Shown here: positions 8,169-16,858 of the stretch, one piece after another
Layout: every line of letters starts with the position of its first letter
Numbering within the stretch: position 1 is the first letter of the stretch
From: Acrocarpospora catenulata
GTDB lineage: Bacteria; Actinomycetota; Actinomycetes; Streptosporangiales; Streptosporangiaceae
NCBI RefSeq assembly: GCF_018476525.1
Contig: NZ_JAHCST010000024.1
Coordinates: 42,906-106,905 of the forward strand
Direction: 5' to 3'
DNA length: 64,000 bases
Made by a program: the position numbers and the translations under genes
Notes under the pieces: model-generated
Database searches by the model: none
Seen by the model: the letters and a program-made list of their open reading frames with translations, nothing else
What the model was told of the DNA's origin: nothing

Positions 8169-9146
8169 TCAGCCCTTCAAGCTGCCCGCCGTGAGACCGG
8201 CCATGATGCTCCGCTGGAAGATCAGGAAGACCACGATCGCCGGCACGCTCGCGATGAAGAGTGCGGCAATCAGGACATTCTGCGGCATCTGCGCTGAAAG
8301 GGAAGAGATGCCGACGCTGATCGACATCTTCTCGCTGTCCGGCAGCACCAGCAGCGGCCAGACGAAGTCCTTCCAGACGTTGACCACGGCGAGGATGGAG
8401 ACCACGCCGATGATCGGCCGGGACACCGGCAGCACGACCGACCACAGGATCCGCAGCGGCGAGGCCCCGTCGATCTGGGCCGCCTCCAGCAGTTCGCGTG
8501 GGATCGAGTCGAAGAAGCGTTTGAGCAGGAAGATGAAGAACCCGTTGGCGACCGCCGGCAGCCAGATCGCCCACGGGGTGTTGATCAGGTTCCAGCCGAG
8601 GATGGGCAGATCCTTCACGGTCAGGTAGGCGGGCAGCAGGATCACCGTCGGCGGGATCATCAGGGTGGAGAGCATCATCCCCAGCACGGCCTTGCCCAGC
8701 ACCGGCCGCAGCTTGGACAGCGCGTACGCGGCGGACACGTCGAGGGCCAGCGTGAACAGCCAGGCCCCGGCCGCGTACAGCAGGGTGTTCTTCAGGAACA
8801 GGCCCAGGTCGAGCAGGTCCCAGGCCTCCGCCCAGACTCCCCAGTTGACGGTCTCGGGGAAGAAGGTGGGCGGGATCTGGGCCAGCTCCTCCGGCGACTT
8901 CATGGCACCGGTGAACATCCAGTAGAGCGGGAACACGAACGCGGCGGTGAAGGTGACCAGCACCAGGGTCAGCACCACCCAGTAGATGACCTTGCCGTGC
9001 GGGGTGGTCAGCGTGTGCGGGGAGACCAGGCCGCGGAACTGCGGGCCCTCCCGCCTCCTGGAGGGTTTGCGGGCGCGGGCGGGGCGCCGCGGCGGAGGGG
9101 AAGCCGGCTTGGTCGCGACGGGGCTTTCCAGCGTGCGATGGGACAT
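8169..9146 (-). CDS. Sugar ABC transporter permease, MalG class
   Basis: 325 residues with six predicted membrane helices and the cytoplasmic EAA loop (EAAQIDGASPLRILWSVVLP). The N-terminus is a basic, disordered 50-residue extension rich in Pro, Arg and Lys before the first helix, longer than usual. It follows the MalF gene by 13 nt. The operon has no sugar-importer ATPase, so it must borrow an MsmK/UgpC-type ATPase, as most actinomycete CUT1 importers do; one is encoded at 31842. Confidence 0.9.
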   Translation of the reverse strand: MSHRTLESPVATKPASPPPRRPARARKPSRRREGPQFRGLVSPHTLTTPHGKVIYWVVLTLVLVTFTAAFVFPLYWMFTGAMKSPEELAQIPPTFFPETVNWGVWAEAWDLLDLGLFLKNTLLYAAGAWLFTLALDVSAAYALSKLRPVLGKAVLGMMLSTLMIPPTVILLPAYLTVKDLPILGWNLINTPWAIWLPAVANGFFIFLLKRFFDSIPRELLEAAQIDGASPLRILWSVVLPVSRPIIGVVSILAVVNVWKDFVWPLLVLPDSEKMSISVGISSLSAQMPQNVLIAALFIASVPAIVVFLIFQRSIMAGLTAGSLKG

Positions 9147-9159
9147 CTGCCCCTCCTCT

Positions 9160-10074
9160 CTAGTCCCGGTCCCGCGCGACGCGCAGGTAGACGGCGGAGA
9201 ACACGATGAGGACGATCATGAGCATCAGGCCGAGCGCGCCGCCGCCGCCCCAGTTCCCGAAGCTGAAGGCGTACTGGTACATGAGGTACGCCACGGTGAC
9301 GGTGCCGTTCTCCGGACCGCCGCCGGTGAGCAGGTAGGGCTCGATGAAGACCTGCATGGTGGCCACGATCTGGAGCAGCAGCATCACCAGCAGGATGAGC
9401 CTGGTCTGCGGGATGGTCACGTGCCAGACCCGCTTGAACAGGCCGGCGCCGTCCAGCTCGGCGGCCTCGTAGAGCTCGCTCGGGATGCTCTGCAGCGCGG
9501 CCAGGTAGATCAGGGTTCCGGTGCCCAGGTTCATCCAGGTCGAGACGATGACCAGGGAGAGCAGCGCGGTGTCGGTGGAGTCCAGCCAGGCCAGCGGGCC
9601 GAGCCCGAACACGTCGAGGACCTGGTTGAACAGCCCCGCGCCGGGATCGTAGAACCATTTGAAGAGCAGCACCGCCACCGCCGGCGGGAGCATCACCGGC
9701 AGGTACACCACCAGCCGCAGGTACGCGCGGGCGTGCCGCAGCTCGTTCAGCACGATGGCGAAGACGAACGGCACCAGGTAGCCGAAGACCAGGGCGAGAC
9801 CGGTGAACGTGGCGGTGTTCAGCCAGGCGTCCACGAACGCGGAGTCCTCGACCACGGTACGGAAGTTCTCCAGGCCGACCCAGGTCGGGTCGCTGACGAA
9901 GTTCGTCTTCTGGAAGCTGAGAATGAACTCCCGGATCATCGGATACCAGGAGAAGAAGGCGAAGCAGATCAGAGCTCCGCTGAGGAACCCGTACGCGGTC
10001 AGGTTCCGCCCTATCAAGCGCCGTGTCGCCCCGGGGGGTCGTCGCCGTGACCCCTTCACGGTCATAGTCGTCAT
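9160..10074 (-). CDS. Sugar ABC transporter permease, MalF class
   Basis: 304-residue membrane protein with six helices and an EAA loop (YEAAELDGAGLFKRVWHVTI). It pairs with the MalG-class permease to form the channel of a CUT1 importer. It lies 77 nt downstream of the binding-protein gene; that gap holds a stable hairpin, a common way to keep more binding protein than permease. Confidence 0.9.
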   Translation of the reverse strand: MTTMTVKGSRRRPPGATRRLIGRNLTAYGFLSGALICFAFFSWYPMIREFILSFQKTNFVSDPTWVGLENFRTVVEDSAFVDAWLNTATFTGLALVFGYLVPFVFAIVLNELRHARAYLRLVVYLPVMLPPAVAVLLFKWFYDPGAGLFNQVLDVFGLGPLAWLDSTDTALLSLVIVSTWMNLGTGTLIYLAALQSIPSELYEAAELDGAGLFKRVWHVTIPQTRLILLVMLLLQIVATMQVFIEPYLLTGGGPENGTVTVAYLMYQYAFSFGNWGGGGALGLMLMIVLIVFSAVYLRVARDRD

Positions 10075-10103
10075 CGCTAGGCTCCCGCTCTCGACGTGAG
10101 TGT

Positions 10104-10141
10104 GGGGGCCGGTCCCGCCCGGTGTGTGCGGGCCGGCCCCC
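10104..10141 (-). promoter_or_regulatory. Intercistronic stem-loop between binding protein and permease genes
   Basis: GGGGGCCGG...CCGGCCCCC arms, continued by CCCGC/GCGGG with a one-base bulge, around the loop CCGGTGTGT. It follows the binding-protein stop and precedes the MalF start in the same operon, so it may stabilise or partly terminate the upstream message. Confidence 0.6.
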
Positions 10142-10151
10142 TCCGGTCAGG

Positions 10152-11525
10152 TCAGCCCGCTGCCAGCAGCTTGTTGACCTTCGACTCGGCGTCCGAGAGG
10201 AGCTGGTCGACGTTGGCGTCCTGGCGGGTCAGCACCGCGGACATCGCCGTGTCCAGGATCGCGTAGATCTCCTGCGCCTTCGGCGGCTCCAGCTTGAACT
10301 GGACCGTCTTGGCCGCCTCCACGTACGGACCGAAGTGCGCGACCGGCACGTTGGCGAACTGCTCGCGCTGCTTGTTGATCTCGACGCCGGGGGCGGCGGT
10401 GCCGTACAGGTCGGTGGTGGGCAGGCCCACCGGGATGCCGTCCTTGGCCGCGCGCTCGTAGTTGAACTGGCCCTGGCCCGGGGTCAGGAAGCGGAAGTCC
10501 AGCCAGAGCAGGCCGGCCTTGATCTGCTCGGGGGTGGCCTTCGGGTTGAACATGTAGCCGTCGCCGCCGGACAGCGAGGCGGCGGCCTCGGGCAGTCCGG
10601 TCACCCCGTAGTCCTCGAACTTGCCCTTGAAGTCGTTGTTGACGGCCTGCACCACGTCGGGGGCGCCGATCATCATGCCGAGCTTGCCCGAGCCCATCAT
10701 GCGCATCAGGTCTTCCCAGCGGTGCAGCTGCTTGGTGCCCATGCTGTTGTCGGTCCACCGCATGGTCTTCAGGTTCTCCAGCACGGCCTTGCCCTGCGGG
10801 CTGTTGAACGCCGCGGTCTTGCCGTCGGCGCTGACCACGTCGCCGCCGCGGCCGTAGATGGAGGAGGTGAAGTGCCAGCCGCCGGTGTTGCCGGCGCTGT
10901 ACTCGCCGTACCCGACGTAGCCGGGGCCGAGCTCGGAGATCTTCTTGGCCGCGGCCTGCACCTCCGCCCAGGTCTTGGGCGGGTTCTCCGGGTCGAGGCC
11001 GGCCTCGGTGAAGAGCTTGCGGTTGTAGACCAGGCCGGTGCCGTAGTTGGTCCGCGGGATGCCGTAGACCTTGTCACCGTCCTTGAAGATGCTCATCACG
11101 TCCTGGCGGAGCTGGCCGATGGACGGAACCTCGCTGAGGTACGGGCTGATGTCCGCCGCCTGCCCGGCCTGGATGATCTTCCGGACGTCGGTGTAGTAGA
11201 CGTAGAACAGATCCTCCATCTCCCCGCCGGCCAGCTTGGCCTGGAAGGTCTCGGGAACGATGCAGGGGAAGGCGTCCTTGCTGTCGATCGTGATGTAGGG
11301 GTACTTCGCCTGGAACGCCGTGACGTCGGCGTCCCACTGCGCGCGCTCCTTCGGGTTGGTCTTGGGCGGCTGGCAGCCCACGCTGATCGTCACCGGCGCG
11401 TTGGCGGCCGGGGCCGAACCGGACGCGGCGGCGGTCGGGGTGGCGGCGGGCTCCTCGCTGCCGCACGCGGCGGCCAGCACCAGACCGGCCGCGGCGACAA
11501 CTGTCGCGATCTTTCGGGATTGCAT
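10152..11525 (-). CDS. Extracellular sugar-binding lipoprotein of ABC importer
   Basis: 457 residues, family 1 extracellular solute-binding protein (MalE-like). The signal peptide MQSRKIATVVAAAGLVLAAA ends at a lipobox Cys21 (AAACGS), followed by an Ala/Pro/Thr-rich linker. ATG 11525 is preceded by AGGAGGG at good spacing; longer in-frame starts lack this and would bury the signal peptide. It is the first gene of the operon reaching to 4100. Neighbouring GH13 and GH87 genes suggest an alpha-gluco-oligosaccharide ligand (inference). Confidence 0.9.
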   Translation of the reverse strand: MQSRKIATVVAAAGLVLAAACGSEEPAATPTAAASGSAPAANAPVTISVGCQPPKTNPKERAQWDADVTAFQAKYPYITIDSKDAFPCIVPETFQAKLAGGEMEDLFYVYYTDVRKIIQAGQAADISPYLSEVPSIGQLRQDVMSIFKDGDKVYGIPRTNYGTGLVYNRKLFTEAGLDPENPPKTWAEVQAAAKKISELGPGYVGYGEYSAGNTGGWHFTSSIYGRGGDVVSADGKTAAFNSPQGKAVLENLKTMRWTDNSMGTKQLHRWEDLMRMMGSGKLGMMIGAPDVVQAVNNDFKGKFEDYGVTGLPEAAASLSGGDGYMFNPKATPEQIKAGLLWLDFRFLTPGQGQFNYERAAKDGIPVGLPTTDLYGTAAPGVEINKQREQFANVPVAHFGPYVEAAKTVQFKLEPPKAQEIYAILDTAMSAVLTRQDANVDQLLSDAESKVNKLLAAG

Positions 11526-11665
11526 CAATGATTCCCTCCTGCCGTGGTCGCCCACGACACCGTGAGAGCACCTGTTCCTTGCTTCTGCGCTGCTGCGGTG
11601 AGCGAGCCCCGAGTCCCGCTCGATGAAGGCTGGGTTACCGAATTGATTCGTGTAGTGGTGCGAGA

Positions 11666-11694
11666 AACATACAGAGACAGACAATGCCTAGCAA
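11666..11694 (-). promoter_or_regulatory. Predicted promoter of the sugar ABC operon
   Basis: On the minus strand TTGCTA (11694-11689), 17 nt, TATGTT (11671-11666). Transcription would begin near 11659. CGAATTGATTCG (11639-11650, five-base arms) lies just downstream and could be an operator, but the match to the LacI-type sites at 12878 and 13090 is poor. Confidence 0.5.
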
Positions 11695-11783
11695 GAGTCC
11701 GTCACTCAAGATGCAAAAAAGTGACAGTCTTACGACGGGTCCGCGATGCCGCAACAAAGGCGCAGGTCAGACCCCGGAACACG

Positions 11784-11814
11784 AAAAAGCCCGCGTCGCA
11801 AGGCGACGCGGGCT
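11784..11814 (-). terminator. Rho-independent terminator of the lacI-family gene
   Basis: Perfect 12-bp stem AGCCCGCGTCGC/GCGACGCGGGCT with an AAG loop, followed on the minus strand by TTTTTCG. It lies 27 nt past the stop of the LacI-family gene and insulates it from the sugar operon. Confidence 0.9.
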
Positions 11815-11840
11815 CAGGTTTCGAGCGGGTACGGCGGGCG

Positions 11841-12854
11841 TTACACCAGGGCCCTGACCTTGGCGGGGGCGGTCGAGCCGCGGACCACCAGTTCGGGCTC
11901 GTAGAGCAGTTCCTCTGCGGTGACCACGGCCCCGTCGATCTGGTTGACCAGCAGGGTCACCGCGGCCCGCCCGATCGCCTCGATCGGCTGGCGGACCGTG
12001 GTCAGCGGCGGGTTGGTGCAGTTCATGAAGTTGGAGTCGTCGAACCCGACCACCGAGATGTCCTCCGGCACGGACATGCCTAGCCGGCGGACCGCCCGGA
12101 TGGCGCCCAGGGCCAGCGGGTCGCTGGCGCAGATGATGCCGGTGACCCCGTTCTTGATCAGCCGGTTGGTGACCGCCTGCCCGCCCTCCAGGGAGAACAT
12201 GGCGTGCTCCACCGAGATCTGGTCGATCCCGGCGGCCGCGGCGGCCAGCTGGAGCGCGGCCAGCTTCCGCCGCGAGGGGATGTGGTCCTCGGGGCCGAGC
12301 ACCAGGCCCAGGTGCTCGTGGCCGAGCGAGACCAGGTGGCCGAAGGCCTGCTCCACGGCGACCGCGTCGTCGGTGGAGACGCGGGGGAAGTCCAGGTTGT
12401 CGCTGGCCGCGTTGACCAGCACCACCGGCAGGCCCAGCGCGAGCAGCCGGTGGTAGTGCTCGTGCGGGGCGTCGGCCTCGGCGAAGTGGCCTCCGGCGAA
12501 GACCACGCCGGAGACCTGCTGCTCCAGCAGCATCTCCACGTAGTCGGCCTCGGACAGCCCGCCGGCCGTCCGGGTGCAGAGCACGGGGGTGAAGCCGCGC
12601 TGGGCCAGCGCGCCCCCGACGATCTCGGCCAGCGCAGGGAAGATCGGGTTGCCCAGCTCGGGGAGCACCAGGCCGACCAGGCGGGCGCGCTCGCCGCGCA
12701 GTTGGGTCGGGCGCTCGTAGCCGAGCACGTCCAGGGCGGTCAGCACCGCGGCCCGGGTCGCGTCGGAGACCCCGGGCTTGCCGTTGAGAACCCGGCTCAC
12801 GGTGGCCTCGCTGACCCCGACTTTCTTCGCCACTTCAGCAAGTCGACGTGTCAC
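11841..12854 (-). CDS. LacI-family transcriptional repressor
   Basis: About 337 residues: N-terminal helix-turn-helix and hinge (TRRLAEVAKKVGVSEATVSR, VLNGKPGVS) and a periplasmic-binding-protein-like sugar-binding domain. I place the start at GTG 12854: the alternative ATG 12866 falls inside a good -10 box (TATGAT, minus strand 12867-12862), so the mRNA would be leaderless. It has its own terminator, so it is transcribed apart from the sugar ABC operon just downstream, which it probably controls together with the divergent GH87 gene. The palindrome at 12878-12894 suggests autoregulation. Confidence 0.88.
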   Translation of the reverse strand: MTRRLAEVAKKVGVSEATVSRVLNGKPGVSDATRAAVLTALDVLGYERPTQLRGERARLVGLVLPELGNPIFPALAEIVGGALAQRGFTPVLCTRTAGGLSEADYVEMLLEQQVSGVVFAGGHFAEADAPHEHYHRLLALGLPVVLVNAASDNLDFPRVSTDDAVAVEQAFGHLVSLGHEHLGLVLGPEDHIPSRRKLAALQLAAAAAGIDQISVEHAMFSLEGGQAVTNRLIKNGVTGIICASDPLALGAIRAVRRLGMSVPEDISVVGFDDSNFMNCTNPPLTTVRQPIEAIGRAAVTLLVNQIDGAVVTAEELLYEPELVVRGSTAPAKVRALV

Positions 12855-12861
12855 AGCGCAA

Positions 12862-12867
12862 ATCATA
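12862..12867 (-). promoter_or_regulatory. -10 box of the lacI-family gene (leaderless start)
   Basis: TATGAT on the minus strand, ending 7 nt before GTG 12854. No convincing -35 hexamer is seen; that position is covered by the palindrome at 12878-12894. Confidence 0.5.
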
Positions 12868-12877
12868 CGCCAGATTC

Positions 12878-12894
12878 ACGCAATCCGCTTGCGT
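12878..12894. promoter_or_regulatory. Palindromic LacI-type operator (autoregulatory)
   Basis: ACGCAATCCGCTTGCGT: perfect six-base arms (ACGCAA/TTGCGT) with a 5-nt centre, lying over the -35 region of the LacI-family gene. GCAA/TTGC half-sites are usual for actinomycete sugar repressors. Confidence 0.6.
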
Positions 12895-13089
12895 TCTCGG
12901 AGGCGATTTGGGCGAAGGAGGGCGGTTTCCTTCGCACTGGCAACCTTGACCGGCAGTGAAGACCTGCCAGCTAGTCCCGATTATTCGCGGATTTGCAGGG
13001 AAATTCAGGGACTTGCGCGGCTTGTCGCATCTCCGGCGATCGCCGCGGCCGCCGGGGACGACACCGTGACGTAACTTACGGCTTTCGCT

Positions 13090-13103
13090 CCGCAAACTTG
13101 CGG
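13090..13103. promoter_or_regulatory. Palindrome upstream of the GH87 gene, possible second operator
   Basis: CCGCAAACTTGCGG: perfect CCGCAA/TTGCGG arms with a 2-nt centre. It shares the CGCAA/TTGCG half-site with 12878-12894 but the spacing differs by 3 nt, so binding by the same repressor is uncertain. Nothing else recognisable lies in 12895-13260, a gene-free stretch. Confidence 0.4.
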
Positions 13104-13266
13104 TAACTGACCGCATCTGTGGGCGTTCGCCCAGCTCAACACCCTGACAACTGGGCGATCCCCGAGCAAAGAGGGGCGTGAAGGGGTGACAGGGTCCGCC
13201 GGAGGCCGAGAACGGCAGGTAACACGACACCAACGGACAGTTCTTTTGCGAAACCCAGTAGAAATA

Positions 13267-13295
13267 TTGCGGACTTCTGTTCGCCATCCTATGGT
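13267..13295 (+). promoter_or_regulatory. Predicted promoter of the GH87 gene
   Basis: TTGCGG (13267-13272), 17 nt, TATGGT (13290-13295). The leader would be about 130 nt and ends with AGGAAGGG before ATG 13433. Confidence 0.5.
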
Positions 13296-13432
13296 GTGGA
13301 CAACTCGATGCCATCGAACGGGTCGGAGCGCGCCCGGCCCGCCGACGGCGTCACACCCCCCGCCGGTTCGCGTCATCAGAAGCGTCCCTGGTCACGCGGC
13401 TTGCCCGGCTCTTCCCAGGAAGGGTCCCGCCG

Positions 13433-16312
13433 ATGACGCCATCGGTCCATCCCCCAGCCCACCCCTCCGCGCGCGCCCGACGTACGGCGGCGGTCCTGAC
13501 CTCGGTCGCGCTGACCGTCGCCGGAGGCGTCGTCGCCGTCCCGCTGCTGTCCGGCAGCGCGCTCGCGGCCACCTCCACCCTCTCCCCGCTGGACGTGCCA
13601 GGACGCGGCGCGACCGTCCCGTTCAAGGAGTTCGAGGCCGAGGCCGCCGTCACCAACGGCACGGTCATCGGCCCCAACCGCATCTACGGCACCCTGCCCT
13701 CCGAGGCCTCCGGCCGCCGCGCGGTCACCCTGGACGCCCCCGGCGAGTACGTGGAGTTCACCCTCACCGCCCCCGCCAACGCGATGACCGTCCGGTACAG
13801 CATCCCGGACGGCAACGGCGGCGCCGGCCAGACCGTAAACGCCGACCTGCGGGTGAACGGCACCAAGCTCAAGGACCTCTCGCTGACCAGCAAGTACGGC
13901 TGGTACTACGGCGGCTACCCGTTCAACAACAACCCGGGCGACGTCAACCCGCACCACTTCTACGACGAGACCTCCACCCTGCTCGGCTCGACCTACGGCG
14001 TCGGAACCAAGATCCGGGTGCAGACCGTCTCGGCCACCCCGGTCACCGTGGACCTGGCCGACTTCGAGGTGGCGCCGGACCCGATCCCCCGGCCCGCGGG
14101 CGCCCTGTCGGTGACCGACTTCGGCGCCACCCCGGGCAGCACGGCCGACGCCACCGCCGCCTTCCAGGCCGCCGTCAACGCCGGCCAGGCCCAGGGGCGC
14201 GAGGTGTACATCCCGCAGGGCACGTACACGCTCTGGGACCACGTGGTGGTGGACGGCGTCACGCTGCGCGGCGCGGGCCCCTGGTACACCACGCTCACCG
14301 GCCGCCACCCCACCGACCGCAGCCGCGCGGTCGGCATCTACGGCAAGTACGTGGCCGGCGGCGGCTACCAGGGCGGCATCCGCCCGCACGAGGCCGGCGG
14401 CCCGAGCCGGAACGTGGTCGTCCGCGACCTGCACATCCACGGCGAGATGCAGGAGCGCTCCGACAACGACCAGGTGAACGCCTTCGGCGGCGCGATGAGC
14501 AACTCGGTCATCGACAACGTCTTCGTGGAGAACACCAAGGTCGGGGCCTGGATGGACGGCCCGATGGACAACTTCACCATCCGCAACAGCCGGATCGTGG
14601 ACCAGATCGCCGACGGGGTGAACTTCCACACGGGCGTGACCAACTCCACGGTCACCAACACCTTCGTCCGCAACACCGGCGACGACGGCCTGGCCATGTG
14701 GCCGGAGCGGATCGCCAACGTGAACAACTCCTTCACGTTCAACACGGTGGTGGCGCCGATCCTGGCCAACAACATCGTCTCGTACGGCGGCCGGGACATA
14801 AAGATCACCGACAACGTGGTCTCCGACACGCTCACCAACGGCGGCGGCATCCACATCGCCAACCGCTACCCCGGGGTCAACTCCGGCCAGGGCACCGCCG
14901 TGGCGGGCACCCACACGGTGGCCCGCAACACCCTGATCCGGGCCGGGAACAACGACTACAACTGGCGGTTCGGAGTCGGCGCGATCTGGTTCTCCGGCCT
15001 GAACGAGCCGGTGAACGCCACCATCAACGTCACCGACACCGACATCCTGGACAGCTCGTACGCGGCCATCCACTTCATCGAGGGCTCCACCAGCACGGTC
15101 AACTTCCGGAACGTGAACATCGTCGGCACCGGCACGTACGTGATGCAGGCCCAGTCCTCGGCGCAGACCACCTTCCAGAACGTGCGCGCCTCCTACATCG
15201 GCGCGGGCACCCCGATCCACAACTGTGTGGGCACCGGGTTCAGCCCCGTCGACCTCGGCGGCAACTCGGGCTGGAACATCCCGAACAACAGCACCTGCAC
15301 CGGCACCTGGCCCAACCCCAACTACATCTATCCGGACGGCGGCAACCCGACCCAGTCACCGCCCCCGAACTCGCCGTCCCCCTCGCCCTCACCCTCGCCG
15401 TCCCCGTCGCAGTGCAACCCGGGCACCGGTGACCTGGCGCGCGGCAAGTCCGTCACCGCGAGCAGCCAGAACCAGAACTTCACCCCGGGCAACGCGGTGG
15501 ACGGCAACGCCGACACCTACTGGGAGAGCGCCAACAACGCCTTCCCGCAGAACATCACCGTGGACCTGTGCGGAAACGCCAACGTGCAGCAGGTGGTGCT
15601 GAAGCTGCCCCCGGCCACCGCCTGGAACACCCGGACCCAGACCCTCTCGGTCCTCGGCTCCACCGACAACCAGACCTTCTCCACCCTGTCCGCCTCCGCG
15701 GGCCAGGTCTTCAACCCGGCCACGGGCAACACCGTGACCATCACCTTCCCGTCGGCCAACGTCCGGTACGTCCGGATCAACGTGACCGCCAACACGGGCT
15801 GGCCCGCCGCCCAGCTCTCCTCCCTCGAGGTCTACGGCACGGCGGCTTCCCCGTCCCCGTCTCCCAGCCCCTCCCCGTCACCGTCACCCCCGGCGGGCAA
15901 CCTGAACCTGGGCCGCCCGATGACGGCGAGCAGCTTCACCCAGAACTACGTCGCCGCCAACAGCAACGACGGCAACGTGAACACGTACTGGGAGAGCGCC
16001 AACAACGCCTTCCCGCAGACGCTCACGGTGGACTACGGCCAGAGCCGCGCGGTGAGCAGGGTCGTGCTCAAGCTGCCGCCCCCGGCGGCCTGGGCCACCC
16101 GCACCCAGACCATCGCGGTGTCCTGCGGGGACGTGTTCGGAGCCCAGACCACGGTCTCCGGCGCGGCGGGCCGCGTCTTCAACCCCGCCACCGGCAACAC
16201 CGTGACCATCACCTTCCCGCAGGTGAACTGCTACTCCCTCCGGCTGACCTTCACCGGCAACACCGGCTGGCCGGCCGGGCAGCTCTCCGAGTTCGAGGCG
16301 TACACCACCTGA
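13433..16312 (+). CDS. Secreted GH87 alpha-1,3-glucanase with two discoidin-type modules
   Basis: 959 residues: Sec signal peptide (about 1-44), a beta-sandwich module starting EFEAEAAVTNGT, a right-handed beta-helix catalytic domain (about 225-640), a Ser-Pro linker, an F5/8 type C (CBM32-like) domain, a second Ser-Pro linker and a second F5/8 type C domain. Asp394, Asp417 and Asp418 (QIADGVNFH, NTGDDGLAMW) keep the 23-residue spacing and adjacent pair of the Asp triad known for GH87 (recalled, not checked). The enzyme should cut alpha-1,3-glucan outside the cell, e.g. in fungal walls, with products taken up by the ABC system encoded to the left. A paralogue without the C-terminal modules lies at 39187. 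Confidence 0.85.
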   Translation: MTPSVHPPAHPSARARRTAAVLTSVALTVAGGVVAVPLLSGSALAATSTLSPLDVPGRGATVPFKEFEAEAAVTNGTVIGPNRIYGTLPSEASGRRAVTLDAPGEYVEFTLTAPANAMTVRYSIPDGNGGAGQTVNADLRVNGTKLKDLSLTSKYGWYYGGYPFNNNPGDVNPHHFYDETSTLLGSTYGVGTKIRVQTVSATPVTVDLADFEVAPDPIPRPAGALSVTDFGATPGSTADATAAFQAAVNAGQAQGREVYIPQGTYTLWDHVVVDGVTLRGAGPWYTTLTGRHPTDRSRAVGIYGKYVAGGGYQGGIRPHEAGGPSRNVVVRDLHIHGEMQERSDNDQVNAFGGAMSNSVIDNVFVENTKVGAWMDGPMDNFTIRNSRIVDQIADGVNFHTGVTNSTVTNTFVRNTGDDGLAMWPERIANVNNSFTFNTVVAPILANNIVSYGGRDIKITDNVVSDTLTNGGGIHIANRYPGVNSGQGTAVAGTHTVARNTLIRAGNNDYNWRFGVGAIWFSGLNEPVNATINVTDTDILDSSYAAIHFIEGSTSTVNFRNVNIVGTGTYVMQAQSSAQTTFQNVRASYIGAGTPIHNCVGTGFSPVDLGGNSGWNIPNNSTCTGTWPNPNYIYPDGGNPTQSPPPNSPSPSPSPSPSPSQCNPGTGDLARGKSVTASSQNQNFTPGNAVDGNADTYWESANNAFPQNITVDLCGNANVQQVVLKLPPATAWNTRTQTLSVLGSTDNQTFSTLSASAGQVFNPATGNTVTITFPSANVRYVRINVTANTGWPAAQLSSLEVYGTAASPSPSPSPSPSPSPPAGNLNLGRPMTASSFTQNYVAANSNDGNVNTYWESANNAFPQTLTVDYGQSRAVSRVVLKLPPPAAWATRTQTIAVSCGDVFGAQTTVSGAAGRVFNPATGNTVTITFPQVNCYSLRLTFTGNTGWPAGQLSEFEAYTT

Positions 16313-16330
16313 GTACGCCCCCAGACCGGC

Positions 16331-16365
16331 GCCCGGGAGGCGGGAGGACGCCCCTCCTCCCGGGC
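16331..16365. terminator. Bidirectional hairpin between convergent genes
   Basis: Perfect 10-bp stem GCCCGGGAGG/CCTCCCGGGC with a 15-nt loop, 19 nt after the GH87 stop and 65 nt before the end of the convergent thioesterase gene. Confidence 0.7.
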
Positions 16366-16429
16366 ACCGCACCACGTGAATCTCAACGCCCGGCGCGGCC
16401 GGGCCGGGCCGCCGGAGGCGGGCCCAATG

Positions 16430-16858
16430 TCACAGCAGGAGCTGACAGTCCTTGCGCACCGCCTCGCTGATGGGGCTCGGCCGGAGGGTCCCCGGGTCGA
16501 TCTTGACCTGGACCCGCCGGCCTTCCGCGTGCACCACCGAGCGGTCGGCGGACAGGACGCGGAAGCCGTACACGAGGCTGCTGGTGCCGATGCGGTCCAG
16601 CCAGAAGTGCACGCCCACCTGGCCGACCGTGGTGACCGGCTGGTGGTAGGTGATCGCGAACTCGCGTACCACGAAGAAGATGTCGGCGAAGTGCGGCTGG
16701 GCCGGGTCGAAGGCCCAGCCGCGCTCGGTCCAGTAGGCGGTCAGGGCGCGTTCCAGCAGGAGCACGTAGCGCCCGTTGTGCAGAACGCCCATGGCGTCCA
16801 GGTCGTCGAAGTGGACCTGGACGTTCTCGATGTGGCCGGGGGTCAACGCGGTGCTCAT
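16430..16858 (-). CDS. Hotdog-fold acyl-CoA thioesterase (4HBT family)
   Basis: 142 residues. The VHFDDLDAMGVLHNGRYV segment holds the D-x-x-x-x-G/NGRYV signature of single-domain 4-hydroxybenzoyl-CoA-type thioesterases. It probably hydrolyses an acyl-CoA in the cytoplasm; substrate unknown. Its ATG overlaps the TetR stop in ATGA, so it is co-translated with that regulator and is likely the regulator's own target. Confidence 0.8.
   Translation of the reverse strand: MSTALTPGHIENVQVHFDDLDAMGVLHNGRYVLLLERALTAYWTERGWAFDPAQPHFADIFFVVREFAITYHQPVTTVGQVGVHFWLDRIGTSSLVYGFRVLSADRSVVHAEGRRVQVKIDPGTLRPSPISEAVRKDCQLLL

Noticed and set aside
14449..14462. GGAGCGCTCC inside the GH87 coding region
   Set aside because: Arises from ordinary codons (QERSD) and lacks the outer TGG/CCA flanks.
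13376..15220. Open frame of 614 codons on the minus strand opposite the GH87 gene
   Set aside because: Low-complexity Val/Gly/Asp/Arg antisense translation; the plus strand encodes the catalytic beta-helix.
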